A stretch of 64,000 nucleotides of DNA from Paenibacillus thalictri. Lineage in GTDB: Bacteria; Bacillota; Bacilli; Paenibacillales; NBRC-103111. The notes beneath the pieces are model-generated. The model saw only the letters and a program-made list of their open reading frames with translations. It was not told where the DNA came from and ran no database searches. Below are positions 1 to 8,390 of the stretch, piece after piece. Numbering within the stretch: the stretch's first letter is position 1; every line of letters starts with the position of its first letter. A program made the position numbers and the translations under genes. Where the stretch lies: positions 248,001-312,000 of the forward strand of contig NZ_SIRE01000009.1 in assembly GCF_004307995.1 (NCBI RefSeq), given 5' to 3'.

Positions 1-861
1 CGCGCCGTAAGCCGCGTTGTCGCGGCGTACGGCAATCGGACGCAAAGCCGCGTATACGCAGGGATCAGCGCGGCTCACACGGACTTGGCAGAGCTGTCAG
101 CTGCTTATAAGGAGGCGAAAAGCGCCCTTTTGTACCGGCTGTTATCGGCGGAACGGGTTGTTTTTGACGAAGCGTATGTGAAGCAAAACCGCCCGTACCG
201 CTACGAGCTGCTTGAGGAATGGATTTCCGCGGTATACCAGAAGACGGTCAAATACCAGATTCAGGAGGCGGTCGAGCTGCTGCGGGGATATTTGGCGGAT
301 GCGCCGAAGCTGGAGTTATCCGTCAACGCTTACCAGGATATGTGCGCCAAGGCGACGGCGATGATTAATTCCGTTATTGAGCTGGCCGGCAAAAAGGATG
401 GCGGGCCATCTTTGTTTCTGGAGCCGATCGATCTCCACGAATATGACCATGCGCAGCACATCGCCGCCGTGTTCGCTGATGCGCTGAACGCGGTTGGACA
501 ACGGCTGCTGCAGGGCAGGATGAAGACCGACATGGTGGAAGACATGAAGCATTATGTGAGCGAGAACTACAGGCAGGACATCGTGCTGGACGATTTGGCC
601 AAAAACGTCTATTTTACCGCTCCCGCCCATTTAAGCCGCCTGTTTAAAAAGAAAACGGGCATGCGTTTTTCGCAATTTCTGCTTTCTGTGCGGATGGAGA
701 AAGCCAAATCGCTGCTGGATGGCGGTACGGCCTTATCGATTGCCGAAGTGGCAAGCTCGGTCGGTTTTAACGATTATTCCTATTTCATCCAGATGTACAA
801 GAAATATTACGGCGAAACGCCCGGAAAGCTCAAGAAACAATGGGAGGAAGGGTCCGGGTAA
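1..861 (+). CDS. AraC-type response regulator (YesN-like), 3' part
   Basis: The reading frame is open from the first base, so the 5' part (presumably the receiver domain) lies outside the window. The visible part has the segment typical of YesN-type regulators before the DNA-binding end (GIS..HTDLAELSAAYKEAKSALLYR). A C-terminal AraC/XylS double helix-turn-helix follows, with HLSRLFKKKTG and the closing SYFIQMYKKYYGETPGKL. It should be a cytoplasmic DNA-binding response regulator paired with a membrane histidine kinase upstream. It ends about 100 bp before a sugar-binding lipoprotein gene on the same strand, so it likely controls that ABC transporter. A TTG at 85 is only an internal codon and is not taken as the start. 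Confidence 0.9.
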   Translation, partial: RAVSRVVAAYGNRTQSRVYAGISAAHTDLAELSAAYKEAKSALLYRLLSAERVVFDEAYVKQNRPYRYELLEEWISAVYQKTVKYQIQEAVELLRGYLADAPKLELSVNAYQDMCAKATAMINSVIELAGKKDGGPSLFLEPIDLHEYDHAQHIAAVFADALNAVGQRLLQGRMKTDMVEDMKHYVSENYRQDIVLDDLAKNVYFTAPAHLSRLFKKKTGMRFSQFLLSVRMEKAKSLLDGGTALSIAEVASSVGFNDYSYFIQMYKKYYGETPGKLKKQWEEGSG

Positions 862-864
862 TCA

Positions 865-881
865 GTTTTATTATATAAAAC
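865..881. repeat. AT-rich palindrome after the regulator gene
   Basis: A 7-bp perfect inverted repeat (GTTTTAT and ATAAAAC, 3-nt centre) begins 4 bp after the stop codon. It could be a weak terminator or part of the control region of the binding-protein gene. A TATACT at 921-926 could be a -10 box for that gene, with a poor TTTACG at 900-905 upstream. The role is not established. Confidence 0.3.
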
Positions 882-962
882 GAATCAGCTATCTCATATT
901 TTACGGCATGAACCCGAGTGTATACTGAATGACATCAACGATCGAAAGGGGTCATTACAAAC

Positions 963-2273
963 ATGAGAGCAGCACAAAAATGGACAGCGGGCGTACTCGC
1001 TTTATCGCTTGGCGTCGTAGCCGGATGCTCCGGCGGCAGTAGCCCGGCTGAAGCTCCAAAGGCAGGCGGTGAAAGCGCTTCAAAGCAGGTCGCAGCACCT
1101 TCAACCACTCCCGCGGCAGGCGGCAAGCAGGTGAAAATCGAATATTTCCAGATGAAATCGGAAATGGTCGACACCGTTAACGGTTTGATTAAAGATTTTC
1201 AAAGCAAAAATCCGAATATTACCGTTGAGCAAAACAATGTGCCGAATCCGGAAAACATCTGGATGATGCGTGTGTCGACCGACGACGCGCCGCCGATTTT
1301 CACCCATTATCCGCATAACCCGGTATTCCAGCAAATGGCCAAAGACGGCAGGGTTGTCGACATGACGGGTACTCCGTTTATGGCAAACGTGCAGCCGGCC
1401 ATTGCCGATGTCAGCAAGATCAACGGTAAAAACTACGCGGTGCCGATTGCCGTCGCTACGCTTGGCGTCCACTATAATGTCGATATTTTCAACAAGCTGG
1501 GCCTGAAAATTCCGCAAACGTACGATGAGTTGATCCAAACCGCAGAAAAAATCAAAGCGGCCGGCATTACGCCGATTTATTTCTACGATAAAGACTGGAA
1601 CGCCATCCGTCAGGAAGTCGTATCCAAGATGGGCCTTATGCTGCCGGACGTCGAGAACTTCCTCGACAGCGTGATGAAAGGCAAAGCGCACATTACGGAC
1701 AATCCGAACTTCAAGCCGTTTGCGCAAAAGCTGTACGACCTGCGTAAATACGCGCAAAAAGACAATCTGGGCACCGGTTACGACGACGCGCTCCGCGAAT
1801 TTGCCAACGGTAAAGCGGCGATGCTGTATACCGGCATCTGGGCGGTCAAAACGATCAAGCAATCGAACCCGAACCTGAACTTCGCGATGTTCCCGCTGCC
1901 GGCCGAGAAAGCGGAAAACACCAAAGCGCAAGTATCCGTAGATACGGCGATCGGTTTGCCGGCCAAAGGCAAAAACCAAGATGAAGCGAAGAAATTCCTG
2001 GAATACATGTCGTCCAAGGAAGTTGTGCAGAAATATGTCGATGCAGGCGGCTATCCTGCAGCCATCCAAGGCGTTACAAACAATACCAAAGAAATCAACT
2101 CGCTGAACGATCTGATCGTTGCAGGCAAAGTATTTCCGACTATTGAGCGCGTCTGGCCTACAGGAGTCAACGGAGATGTAGGTAAGGCAACTCAAGAGAT
2201 GCTGGCCACCGGGGATATCGACGGTTACCTGAAGAAGCTGGATACGATTTTCTACAATAAGCTGAACCAATAA
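963..2273 (+). CDS. Sugar ABC transporter, extracellular solute-binding lipoprotein
   Basis: A 436-residue family-1 substrate-binding protein. The N-terminus is a lipoprotein signal: MRAAQKW, a hydrophobic stretch and the lipobox VAGC with Cys22 as the lipidated residue. A low-complexity Ala/Pro/Lys linker precedes the binding domain (VKIEYFQMKSEM...). The length fits oligosaccharide-binding proteins. It would sit on the outer face of the membrane and deliver ligand to the two permeases encoded next. The start has GAAAGGGG about 10 bp upstream. A terminator-like hairpin lies between this gene and the permeases, which would give more binding protein than permease. The substrate cannot be read from the sequence; the downstream glycerophosphodiesterase raises the possibility of glycerophosphodiesters. 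Confidence 0.93.
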   Translation: MRAAQKWTAGVLALSLGVVAGCSGGSSPAEAPKAGGESASKQVAAPSTTPAAGGKQVKIEYFQMKSEMVDTVNGLIKDFQSKNPNITVEQNNVPNPENIWMMRVSTDDAPPIFTHYPHNPVFQQMAKDGRVVDMTGTPFMANVQPAIADVSKINGKNYAVPIAVATLGVHYNVDIFNKLGLKIPQTYDELIQTAEKIKAAGITPIYFYDKDWNAIRQEVVSKMGLMLPDVENFLDSVMKGKAHITDNPNFKPFAQKLYDLRKYAQKDNLGTGYDDALREFANGKAAMLYTGIWAVKTIKQSNPNLNFAMFPLPAEKAENTKAQVSVDTAIGLPAKGKNQDEAKKFLEYMSSKEVVQKYVDAGGYPAAIQGVTNNTKEINSLNDLIVAGKVFPTIERVWPTGVNGDVGKATQEMLATGDIDGYLKKLDTIFYNKLNQ

Positions 2274-2286
2274 GCATAACAGGAAA

Positions 2287-2328
2287 GCCCCCGCGGCAGG
2301 TCTGACTGAAGTCGAGGGGGCCTTTTTG
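2287..2328 (+). terminator. Intercistronic terminator/attenuator after the binding-protein gene
   Basis: GCCCCC at 2287-2292 pairs with GGGGGC at 2316-2321, with partly paired flanking bases, and a CTTTTT tract follows. Placed between binding protein and permeases, it probably ends most transcripts and lets a fraction read on. Confidence 0.7.
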
Positions 2329-2466
2329 TATCAATTTGCATGAATGGATGACCGGCTGCGCTGCGGCGCTATGCCTGTACATGTGCGATTGCGCACGAAA
2401 CGTTTAGCGAATATACACCGGTCCTTGAATGGCCGGTGCGCATGGGTAGATGCCTGGAGGTGGATG

Positions 2467-3360
2467 ATGGAGGCGACGCGAAAAATGTCCGGAAGCAAAT
2501 CCGGCTTCACGTTTTTTATGCTTACCGTACCGACATTGCTGCTGTATTTGTTCTTTTTTGTGCTGCCTGTCGGGATGGGGATTTATTACAGTACGACAAA
2601 CTGGGACGGCTTTTCCCTTTCTTATAAATTCGTCGGTTTGAAAAATTATATTGATTTGCTCAAAGACAGCCGGTTTCTCGAATCGATGCAATTTACGTTT
2701 CTCTATATGGCGCTGGTTGTTGTCGTTAAGCTGTTTTTGGCGCTGCTGCTTGCTTTCTTCTTAAGCGGCAGCATCAAGCTGCGCGGCTTGATCCGCTCGG
2801 TTTATTTCTTCCCCGCCGTGCTCAGCACGATTACGGTCGGGCTCATTTTCAACCGGATCTTTTATTCCGTATTCCCGGCGATCGGCACGGCGCTGGGCAT
2901 CGACTGGCTGTCGCAGAACTTGCTCGGCAGCAAAAGCACGGCGATTTACGGCGTCGCTTTTACAAATATTTGGCAGGGCGTGGCCGTGCCGATGGTCATT
3001 TTTATCGCGGGACTGGCGAGCGTGCCCAAAGATTTGAAGGAAGCGGCGGTTATTGACGGAGCGACGCCGGTGCAGCGCTTTTTCTCCGTGACGCTGCCGT
3101 TCCTGATTCCGATGCTGACGGTTAATGTGGTGCTGGCGATCAAAGGCGCGCTGACGGTATTCGATTACATTGTGGCGATGACCGACGGCGGCCCCGGCCA
3201 TGCGACCGAATCGATCGGCTTCCTCATTTACCGTCACGGGATGAACGAAATGAAATTCGGATACGGCACGGCGGAAGCGATCTATGTGTTCCTGCTGATT
3301 GGAATTATCTCGTTTATCCAGATCAAGCTGCTCAGCCGGAAGGAGGTTGGCCAGCAATGA
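2467..3360 (+). CDS. Sugar ABC transporter permease, MalF/UgpA type
   Basis: A binding-protein-dependent transport permease of about 297 residues with six predicted membrane helices. The cytoplasmic EAA loop is clear (EAAVIDGATPVQRFFSVTLP), the site that contacts the ATPase. The frame is open further upstream to 2344, but GGAGG at 2456-2460 fits the ATGs at 2464 and 2467, and the hydrophobic N-terminus begins soon after. The 3' end overlaps the next permease gene by 4 nt (ATGA), so the two are translationally coupled. No ATPase gene is nearby, as is usual in Paenibacillus and Bacillus, where an MsmX-type ATPase elsewhere serves several importers. Confidence 0.92.
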   Translation: MEATRKMSGSKSGFTFFMLTVPTLLLYLFFFVLPVGMGIYYSTTNWDGFSLSYKFVGLKNYIDLLKDSRFLESMQFTFLYMALVVVVKLFLALLLAFFLSGSIKLRGLIRSVYFFPAVLSTITVGLIFNRIFYSVFPAIGTALGIDWLSQNLLGSKSTAIYGVAFTNIWQGVAVPMVIFIAGLASVPKDLKEAAVIDGATPVQRFFSVTLPFLIPMLTVNVVLAIKGALTVFDYIVAMTDGGPGHATESIGFLIYRHGMNEMKFGYGTAEAIYVFLLIGIISFIQIKLLSRKEVGQQ

Positions 3361-4184
3361 ACGAACATATTGCCTTGCGTACGCTGCGTTATGTGATACT
3401 GGCGATCGGGATGCTGTTTATCATCGTGCCGATGTATCTTACGCTGACGATTGCGATGAAAACGCAGGAGGAAACGGCCAAAAGCTTTTTCTCGCTGCCC
3501 TCGAGTTTTTACATGGGCAATTTTATGGAAGTGGTGAACAAAAGCGAATTTTTCACCTTCCTGGGTAATTCCGTCTATGTGACCGTGCTTTCGATTGTCA
3601 TCATGCTGGTGCTGATTCCGATGGTCTCTTACGCAATTTCGCGGAACTTCCGCAGCACCTATTATAAACTGCTGTATTTGGTCGTTATCTCCGGCGTGTT
3701 TGTGCCGTTTCAAGCGGTCATGCTGCCGATCTACCGGCATATGAGCATGCTGAAGCTGCTGAATCAGAACGGGCTGATCGTGATGTATGTGACGCTTGCT
3801 TTTGCCCAGGGCATCTTCTTATGTGTCGGTTTTCTGAAAAATGTGCCGTTGGAGCTGGACGAGGCCTCGAAAATCGACGGCTGCGGCACATGGGCGACGT
3901 TTGTGCGGATTGTGTATCCGCTGATGACGCCGATCATTGCGACGATATTGATTTTGAACAGCTTGTGGATTTGGAACGACTTTCAGCTGCCGTTGATCAT
4001 TTTGAACCGGCATCCGGACTTCTGGACGCTGCCGCTGTTCATCTACAATTTCAAAAGCGAATATTCGTCGAATTATAACCTCGCTTTTGCCGGATTTTTC
4101 ATCTCAATGCTGCCGATTCTGCTGCTGTACGGCTTCACGCAAAAGCATATTATCGGCGGCTTAACCGAAGGGGCGTTGAAATAA
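3357..4184 (+). CDS. Sugar ABC transporter permease, MalG/UgpE type
   Basis: A 275-residue inner-membrane permease, partner of the preceding MalF-type subunit. The EAA-type loop is visible (DEASKIDGCGTWATFVRIVY), and the C-terminus ends in the usual short tail (KHIIGGLTEGALK). The ATG overlaps the previous stop codon by 4 nt and GGAGG lies just upstream. Length and helix pattern are normal for the family. A glycerophosphodiesterase gene begins 1 nt after its stop, so the operon continues. Confidence 0.92.
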   Translation: MNEHIALRTLRYVILAIGMLFIIVPMYLTLTIAMKTQEETAKSFFSLPSSFYMGNFMEVVNKSEFFTFLGNSVYVTVLSIVIMLVLIPMVSYAISRNFRSTYYKLLYLVVISGVFVPFQAVMLPIYRHMSMLKLLNQNGLIVMYVTLAFAQGIFLCVGFLKNVPLELDEASKIDGCGTWATFVRIVYPLMTPIIATILILNSLWIWNDFQLPLIILNRHPDFWTLPLFIYNFKSEYSSNYNLAFAGFFISMLPILLLYGFTQKHIIGGLTEGALK

Positions 4185-4185
4185 C

Positions 4186-5067
4186 ATGGCGGAAGTACGT
4201 GGGCATGAGGGAAGAGCGCACGAGCCGGGACAAGTGCAGCTGCAAGAGCAGGGACAAGTGCAAGAACAGGGGCATGGGAGCGAACTAGAGCAGGCACACA
4301 GACAAGAGCACGAGCCAGCGCAAAAGCAAGAGCTCGGGCGCGTCGTCACGGTAGCTCATCGCGGGGCGGCAGGATATGCGCCGGAGAACACGATGGCGGC
4401 TTTCAGGCTGGCGCTGGACATGAATGCCGATATGGTGGAGCTGGACGTCCAGCTCAGCAAGGATGGCGAACTGGTGGTCATCCACGACGATACGGTCGAC
4501 CGTACAACCGACGGCACCGGCCGTGTGGCCGATCTGACGCTGGCGGAGCTGCGCAAGCTGGATGCGGGCTGCCGCTTTCAGGAAGGCGGCAGGTACGCTG
4601 GGGAAGCCATTCCGCTGCTGACCGAGGTGCTGGAGCTGTGCCGGGGGAAAGCCGGCGTGCTGATCGAGCTGAAATGGCCCGAGCTGCACCAAGGATTGGA
4701 GCAAGCGTTGGCCGAACAGCTGCAAGCAAGCGGCATGTGCGGTCCCGAGCACCACATCATTGTGCAATCGTTTGACGAGGAGTCGGTCAAACGTTTTCGC
4801 TCACTGCTGCCGGAGATTCCGGTGGGACTGCTGGTCGAAGACGAAAGCGAGCTGACCGCGGAGAAGCTTACCGAAACGGCTGCATTCGCCGATTATGTCA
4901 ATCCGTATCTCGGCTTCGCTTCAAAATCGCTGGTCGAAGCGGTGCATGCCGCAGGACTGCGCATTTTCTGCTGGACGGTGCGCACGCGCGAAGCGGTTCA
5001 GCCGCTGCTGGATGCGGGTGTCGACGGCATCATCACTGACAATCCCGACTATATTGCTGAGTCATAA
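4186..5067 (+). CDS. Glycerophosphodiester phosphodiesterase with a Gln/Glu-rich N-terminal extension
   Basis: Hydrolyses glycerophosphodiesters to sn-glycerol 3-phosphate and an alcohol. The GDPD TIM-barrel starts near residue 52 with the expected catalytic motifs: HRG (58-60), ENT (67-69), ELDV (85-88) and HDD (100-102). There is no signal peptide, so it should be cytoplasmic. The first 50 residues are unusual: nearly free of hydrophobic residues, rich in Gln, Glu, His and Gly, with a repeated GQVQxQEQGQ pattern. The ATG lies 1 nt after the permease stop without a strong ribosome site. GTG codons at 4234 and 4258 would shorten but not remove the extension. Co-location with an ABC importer suggests it processes the imported ligand. 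Confidence 0.9.
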   Translation: MAEVRGHEGRAHEPGQVQLQEQGQVQEQGHGSELEQAHRQEHEPAQKQELGRVVTVAHRGAAGYAPENTMAAFRLALDMNADMVELDVQLSKDGELVVIHDDTVDRTTDGTGRVADLTLAELRKLDAGCRFQEGGRYAGEAIPLLTEVLELCRGKAGVLIELKWPELHQGLEQALAEQLQASGMCGPEHHIIVQSFDEESVKRFRSLLPEIPVGLLVEDESELTAEKLTETAAFADYVNPYLGFASKSLVEAVHAAGLRIFCWTVRTREAVQPLLDAGVDGIITDNPDYIAES

Positions 5068-5105
5068 GAAACTTGAGGCTGAGTTCACTTTTCCAAAATA
5101 TACAC

Positions 5106-5142
5106 AAAGGACCTGGCGGTTATATTCCCGCGAGGTCCTTTT
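5106..5142. terminator. Bidirectional terminator between convergent genes
   Basis: AAAGGACCT (5106-5114) pairs perfectly with AGGTCCTTT (5133-5141). A T-run follows on the plus strand and an equivalent run lies on the minus strand. It sits between the phosphodiesterase gene and the convergent MFS gene and can serve both. Confidence 0.8.
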
Positions 5143-5154
5143 ACATAATAACTG

Positions 5155-6396
5155 TTAGCGCTTATGCCGGGCGGCCCGGCTGTAGACCGAAAGGATCGGC
5201 ACAAGCAGCACGGATGCTGCTGCAAGCGAGGCGCGCAGCGAAAGCCGGTTGCCGATCCAGCCGACGACCGGACCGCCGGCCGTCTGTCCGAGCGCATCGG
5301 ACTGGCTCATCATGGAAAGCACGGTTGCCCGCGACTTGCTGTCGATATTCAGGTTAAGCCAGGTATCGTAAAAAGGGCCGTTCAGCGTGCGTACGATCTC
5401 GATGAGCAGAACGGAGACAAGCGCCCAGTCGAAGCCGGGAGCGAATGCCAAAGCCGCAATCGCGGCGATCCTGGCTGCAGTAAGCACGATCATGCCACGC
5501 AAGACGATTCGCTCATCGCTCATGTCGATCCGATTTTCGGCGATCCGCATGACGGGGAGGCTCAGCAAGGTGGAAATCACGGAGATCATCCCGATCCATA
5601 TAGCTGCCGTGAACTGCTCACCCAACGGGAACCCGATATCGACGATCAGATGTGCTTGCCAAAGCCGGTCATAACCTTCCGAAGCGGCACCGCTGAACAA
5701 GGTAACAACCAAGATCATCATCAGCATCGGCTGCCGCCGAATGACTTGCGCGCCTGATAGCCATGTGGTTTTCATGTTTGCCCAATGAGATGTATCGTTT
5801 CCGCGTTCCGCTCTTATAAATCGAGTCTCCTTCATGGCGGCAAACAGAAACAGACCAAGCGCCAAATACAGAACGCCCCCCGCCACATAAGGCAGGTTCG
5901 GCCCAAGCGAGGAGATGCCCACACTGAGCGCAATGCCGATTAATGTGCCCCATAAGCCGATCCGCTTCGCGCCCAGAAAAACGCGGCCCGCTTGTTCTTC
6001 CCCAACCTCATCGACGATCCACGCCGTATCCGCGCCGCTAATCAGCGTAGCGCCAATGCCAAAAACCACCTGTGAGAGCAGCAGCCATATAAATGCCGAT
6101 ACATGAGGGTTGCCGAGCCATATTGCGCTTCCTTCGAGAATAAAGCCGCACCCCAACACAAACATGCCGATAATAACCGACAACCTACGGCCGTACAGAT
6201 CGGCGATCACCCCGGTGACGCCTTCAAAAATAAGTACCGTTACCTCCAACACCATGCCTACAAGCAGCAATTGAAGCGGATTTAATCCTAATGCAACAAC
6301 TTGGTATACAGCGTAAGTCGTAAACATCGTTGCATTCGCCAGAGCCGTCCAAAATCCCATCGTTCTAAAAACCTGTGTTGCTGTTAAATTCATCAT
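5155..6396 (-). CDS. MFS transporter (drug-exporter-like)
   Basis: A 413-residue major facilitator with about 12 hydrophobic helices. The loop 2-3 signature is seen as GVIADLYGRRLSV (G-x3-D-x2-GRR). It looks like the DHA3-type exporters, so proton-driven efflux of a small toxic molecule is plausible, but the substrate is unknown. The frame is open to 6435; I chose the double ATG at 6396/6393, with GAAGGGG about 12 nt upstream. The long leader holds a candidate 20-codon ORF (6490-6552), suggesting translation-linked control. The neighbours are convergent or unrelated, so the gene is its own unit. Confidence 0.85.
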   Translation of the reverse strand: MMNLTATQVFRTMGFWTALANATMFTTYAVYQVVALGLNPLQLLLVGMVLEVTVLIFEGVTGVIADLYGRRLSVIIGMFVLGCGFILEGSAIWLGNPHVSAFIWLLLSQVVFGIGATLISGADTAWIVDEVGEEQAGRVFLGAKRIGLWGTLIGIALSVGISSLGPNLPYVAGGVLYLALGLFLFAAMKETRFIRAERGNDTSHWANMKTTWLSGAQVIRRQPMLMMILVVTLFSGAASEGYDRLWQAHLIVDIGFPLGEQFTAAIWIGMISVISTLLSLPVMRIAENRIDMSDERIVLRGMIVLTAARIAAIAALAFAPGFDWALVSVLLIEIVRTLNGPFYDTWLNLNIDSKSRATVLSMMSQSDALGQTAGGPVVGWIGNRLSLRASLAAASVLLVPILSVYSRAARHKR

Positions 6397-6489
6397 CAGT
6401 CGGGTCCGCCCCTTCGATAGCCGGCAGATGGACACATCATACCCGTCCCGACATGTATCGTGTACAGTCTGATTGTATAAGTATCCTCT

Positions 6490-6552
6490 CTACCGGAAAA
6501 TATCCTCATTTTGAATCGTATAAAGTGGGATTACGGTTTTGTTTTTTAACAT
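6490..6552 (-). CDS. Candidate 20-codon leader peptide upstream of the MFS gene
   Basis: On the minus strand GGAGG (6565-6561) lies 8 nt before an ATG at 6552, followed by 20 codons and TAG. The peptide is MLKNKTVIPLYTIQNEDIFR. It ends about 94 nt before the MFS start and nothing else is encoded in between. A perfect TATAAT lies just upstream. Short ORFs with strong ribosome sites in front of antibiotic exporter genes often act as stalling leaders; that role is inferred here. The peptide matches no leader I know. Coding status rests only on the ribosome site and position. Confidence 0.45.
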   Translation of the reverse strand: MLKNKTVIPLYTIQNEDIFR

Positions 6553-6581
6553 ATTGAACACCTCCGAAAGTAAGTGCCTCT

Positions 6582-6587
6582 ATTATA
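6582..6587 (-). promoter_or_regulatory. -10 box (TATAAT) for the leader ORF and MFS gene
   Basis: Perfect TATAAT on the minus strand, about 17 bp before the ribosome site of the leader ORF. No good -35 is seen at 16-18 bp, so the promoter may be weak or activator-dependent. Confidence 0.45.
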
Positions 6588-6676
6588 CGGAAAAGGCGGG
6601 TATCACCGATAGGGCAAGTTTTTGTAAATGAAAAAAGGAACATTCCGCGCGGAGTAGGAACTCATACGGGGCTGGG

Positions 6677-7372
6677 TCATTCCAGCAGTTCATTAATCGT
6701 GACCAAATGAAATCCCCGTTTGCTTAAACCGTCCAAGATGCCCTCAATAGCCGCAAGCTCATTCCCCGTCTGATCATACATAGGGTGCAGCAAAATAATC
6801 GAGCCTGGAACTGCATATTTGTTTACATAATCCACCTTATCGGAAACGGATGTATAGAAGGTGTCCGGTTCCAAGCTCCAGGTAATCGTCCGCATGTCAT
6901 GGGTTTTTAAGTAATAGGGCAGCCCGAACAGCTTTTTCCCATTAGGGGGCCGGAAGTCGATGACACCCTGGTAGCCGGTTTCACGAATAAGGGCGTTTGT
7001 TTTTTCGATTTCCTGCCGGATGTAGGAAGGGGATTTAAACACCATCCGGTTGTGGGAATACGTATGGTTGCCGATTTGATGTCCGGCCGCGGCAATGCTG
7101 CGTCCTTCTTCCATATGGTTCTCCAGCTCTTTCCCGATCAGGAAAAACGTAGCCTTAGCATGGTATTTGTCCAGGAGGGGCAGCAGCTGTTCCACATGGC
7201 CGGTCGGGCCGTCGTCAAACGTGAGCGCTACTGCTTTGCGCCCGGTATCCGCTTGACTGGTGATGCTGCCCAATACCTGATATGTCCTGGAATTCATTAA
7301 TTTGTATGTACCGAACAATAACAAAACGATAATGGCAATCGATGAGACTAATATCGTAATGGTTCTTTTCAT
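6677..7372 (-). CDS. Polysaccharide deacetylase (NodB-type), membrane-anchored
   Basis: A metal-dependent carbohydrate esterase 4 enzyme that removes N-acetyl groups from cell-wall polymers. The 231 residues start with an N-terminal membrane anchor (KRTITILVSSIAIIVLLLFG), so the catalytic domain lies outside the membrane. Motifs: TFDDGP (51-56) with the catalytic and metal-binding Asp, GNHTYSH (101-107) with the two metal-binding His, RPP (141-143), and IILLHP near 192-197. The frame is open to 7432, but GAGGTG ending 6 nt before the ATG at 7372 and the signal-anchor beginning there fix the start. Probably peptidoglycan or a related N-acetylated polymer; exact substrate unknown. Confidence 0.92.
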   Translation of the reverse strand: MKRTITILVSSIAIIVLLLFGTYKLMNSRTYQVLGSITSQADTGRKAVALTFDDGPTGHVEQLLPLLDKYHAKATFFLIGKELENHMEEGRSIAAAGHQIGNHTYSHNRMVFKSPSYIRQEIEKTNALIRETGYQGVIDFRPPNGKKLFGLPYYLKTHDMRTITWSLEPDTFYTSVSDKVDYVNKYAVPGSIILLHPMYDQTGNELAAIEGILDGLSKRGFHLVTINELLE

Positions 7373-7470
7373 ATTTTTCACCTCGGGCCTTATTGTCCCA
7401 AATCGCCGGAGGTAAAACAATGATAGACGCATTATAAAACACTCATATTAGCGGAACAGCACGCGAAAAA

Positions 7471-7502
7471 GCGACCCCAGCCACGTGGTTGCAGGGATCG
7501 CT
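7471..7502 (-). terminator. Terminator of the 57-residue protein gene
   Basis: On the minus strand AGCGATCCC pairs with GGGGTCGCT (one G-U), followed by TTTTT. It lies just after the stop of the gene at 7519-7692. Confidence 0.75.
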
Positions 7503-7518
7503 TTTGGCTGTACAACTT

Positions 7519-7692
7519 CTATTCGTCATTCATTCCCGTCAGCGCCAAATTAATGATTCTGTTAAACGGGTCGTCGTCCTCGTCTGCTTGATTGGCCGGA
7601 TCGTTTTTGATCGCAGCCGCCTCGCCTTCCGTCAGATGCCGCTGATTGCCCGTATACTTAGGCTCCAGCTCGCGGATTTCTTCCTGATCCAT
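7519..7692 (-). CDS. Small acidic protein of unknown function (57 aa)
   Basis: A short, very acidic, soluble protein beginning MDQEEIRELEPKY. The Asp run QADEDDDPF is in the middle, and no membrane segment or Cys is present. GAGGAGG lies about 7 nt before the ATG at 7692, which is preferred over the upstream in-frame start at 7728. A clear terminator follows. I do not recognise a family; the ribosome site and terminator support it as a real single-gene unit. Confidence 0.65.
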   Translation of the reverse strand: MDQEEIRELEPKYTGNQRHLTEGEAAAIKNDPANQADEDDDPFNRIINLALTGMNDE

Positions 7693-7794
7693 CGGTTTTC
7701 CTCCTCGTCGAAAATCATGATCCAACAAAGGATTCCCATGTTGAAGGGAAATTATCCAGTGAAACTATCATTTCGCCCGCACTCTTAAAAAGCG

Positions 7795-8238
7795 CTAAAG
7801 CGAGATGTTCTTTTTCATCCGGACATGGGGAATTCCCGCGTCAAGAAACGTTTCCGCTGAGGTTACGGTGTAACCGAGCTTGTCATAAAAAGCCGCCGCC
7901 TGCACCTGGGCGTCCAATATGGTATGATGGTATCCAAGTTCGCGCGCCTTGGCTTCCAGCGCAAGCACGATTTCGCGCCCTGCGCCCGTACCGCGCTGGT
8001 CTTTCAACACGGCGATACGCTGCAGTTTCATGGTTTCACCGTCGTAGGGCCGCATGCGCCCGGTTGCGGCCGCTTCGCCGTTGACGGTCAGCAGCACATG
8101 ATGACATGCATCGGGAGAACGGTCAAACTCATCCACTTCAATGGCAATGTCGACCTGCTGTTCCTGTACAAACACTTTTTTACGTATATTCAAGCACTGT
8201 TCAAGCTGCTGCTCGGTGCTTACATGAATGATGTTCAT
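7795..8238 (-). CDS. GNAT family N-acetyltransferase (ElaA-like)
   Basis: Transfers an acetyl group from acetyl-CoA to an amine. The 147-residue protein has the GNAT order: an N-terminal CLNIRKKVFVQEQ segment, a central strand (TGRMRPY..MKLQRIAV), the acetyl-CoA pyrophosphate loop DQRGTGAGREIV (Q/R-x-x-G-x-G/A), and the C-terminal QAAAFYDKLGY segment with the usual Tyr. An N-terminal KKVFVQEQQV is typical of the YjcF/ElaA group. I chose the ATG at 8238, where homologous N-termini start (MNIIHV); the frame is open to 8280. The substrate is unknown. Confidence 0.88.
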   Translation of the reverse strand: MNIIHVSTEQQLEQCLNIRKKVFVQEQQVDIAIEVDEFDRSPDACHHVLLTVNGEAAATGRMRPYDGETMKLQRIAVLKDQRGTGAGREIVLALEAKARELGYHHTILDAQVQAAAFYDKLGYTVTSAETFLDAGIPHVRMKKNISL

Positions 8239-8308
8239 AAAAAGCCGCCCCATTTCCGAATAAAATAAACAAGAGTACAATATTCGACCATTGGCCCGGC
8301 AAATCCTT

Positions 8309-8338
8309 TTGTCAAATATTGAGTTTTACCCGTATATC
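8309..8338 (+). promoter_or_regulatory. Candidate promoter of the His-rich protein gene
   Basis: TTGTCA (8309-8314) and TATATC (8333-8338) are 18 bp apart, about 50 bp upstream of the gene at 8391. The match to the housekeeping consensus is moderate. Confidence 0.4.
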
Positions 8339-8390
8339 CGGCGCACAAGGAAGCAATTTGTAAGCGAACAAACCAAATGGAGGCGAACCC

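Noticed and set aside
1101..2270. Minus-strand frame of 389 codons opposite the binding-protein gene
   Set aside because: Shadow of the lipoprotein gene; Arg/His/Val-rich composition and no ribosome site.
6640..6676. Terminator-like palindrome after the deacetylase gene
   Set aside because: The TCCGCGCGGA core has no loop and the outer GGAAC blocks are direct, not inverted, repeats.
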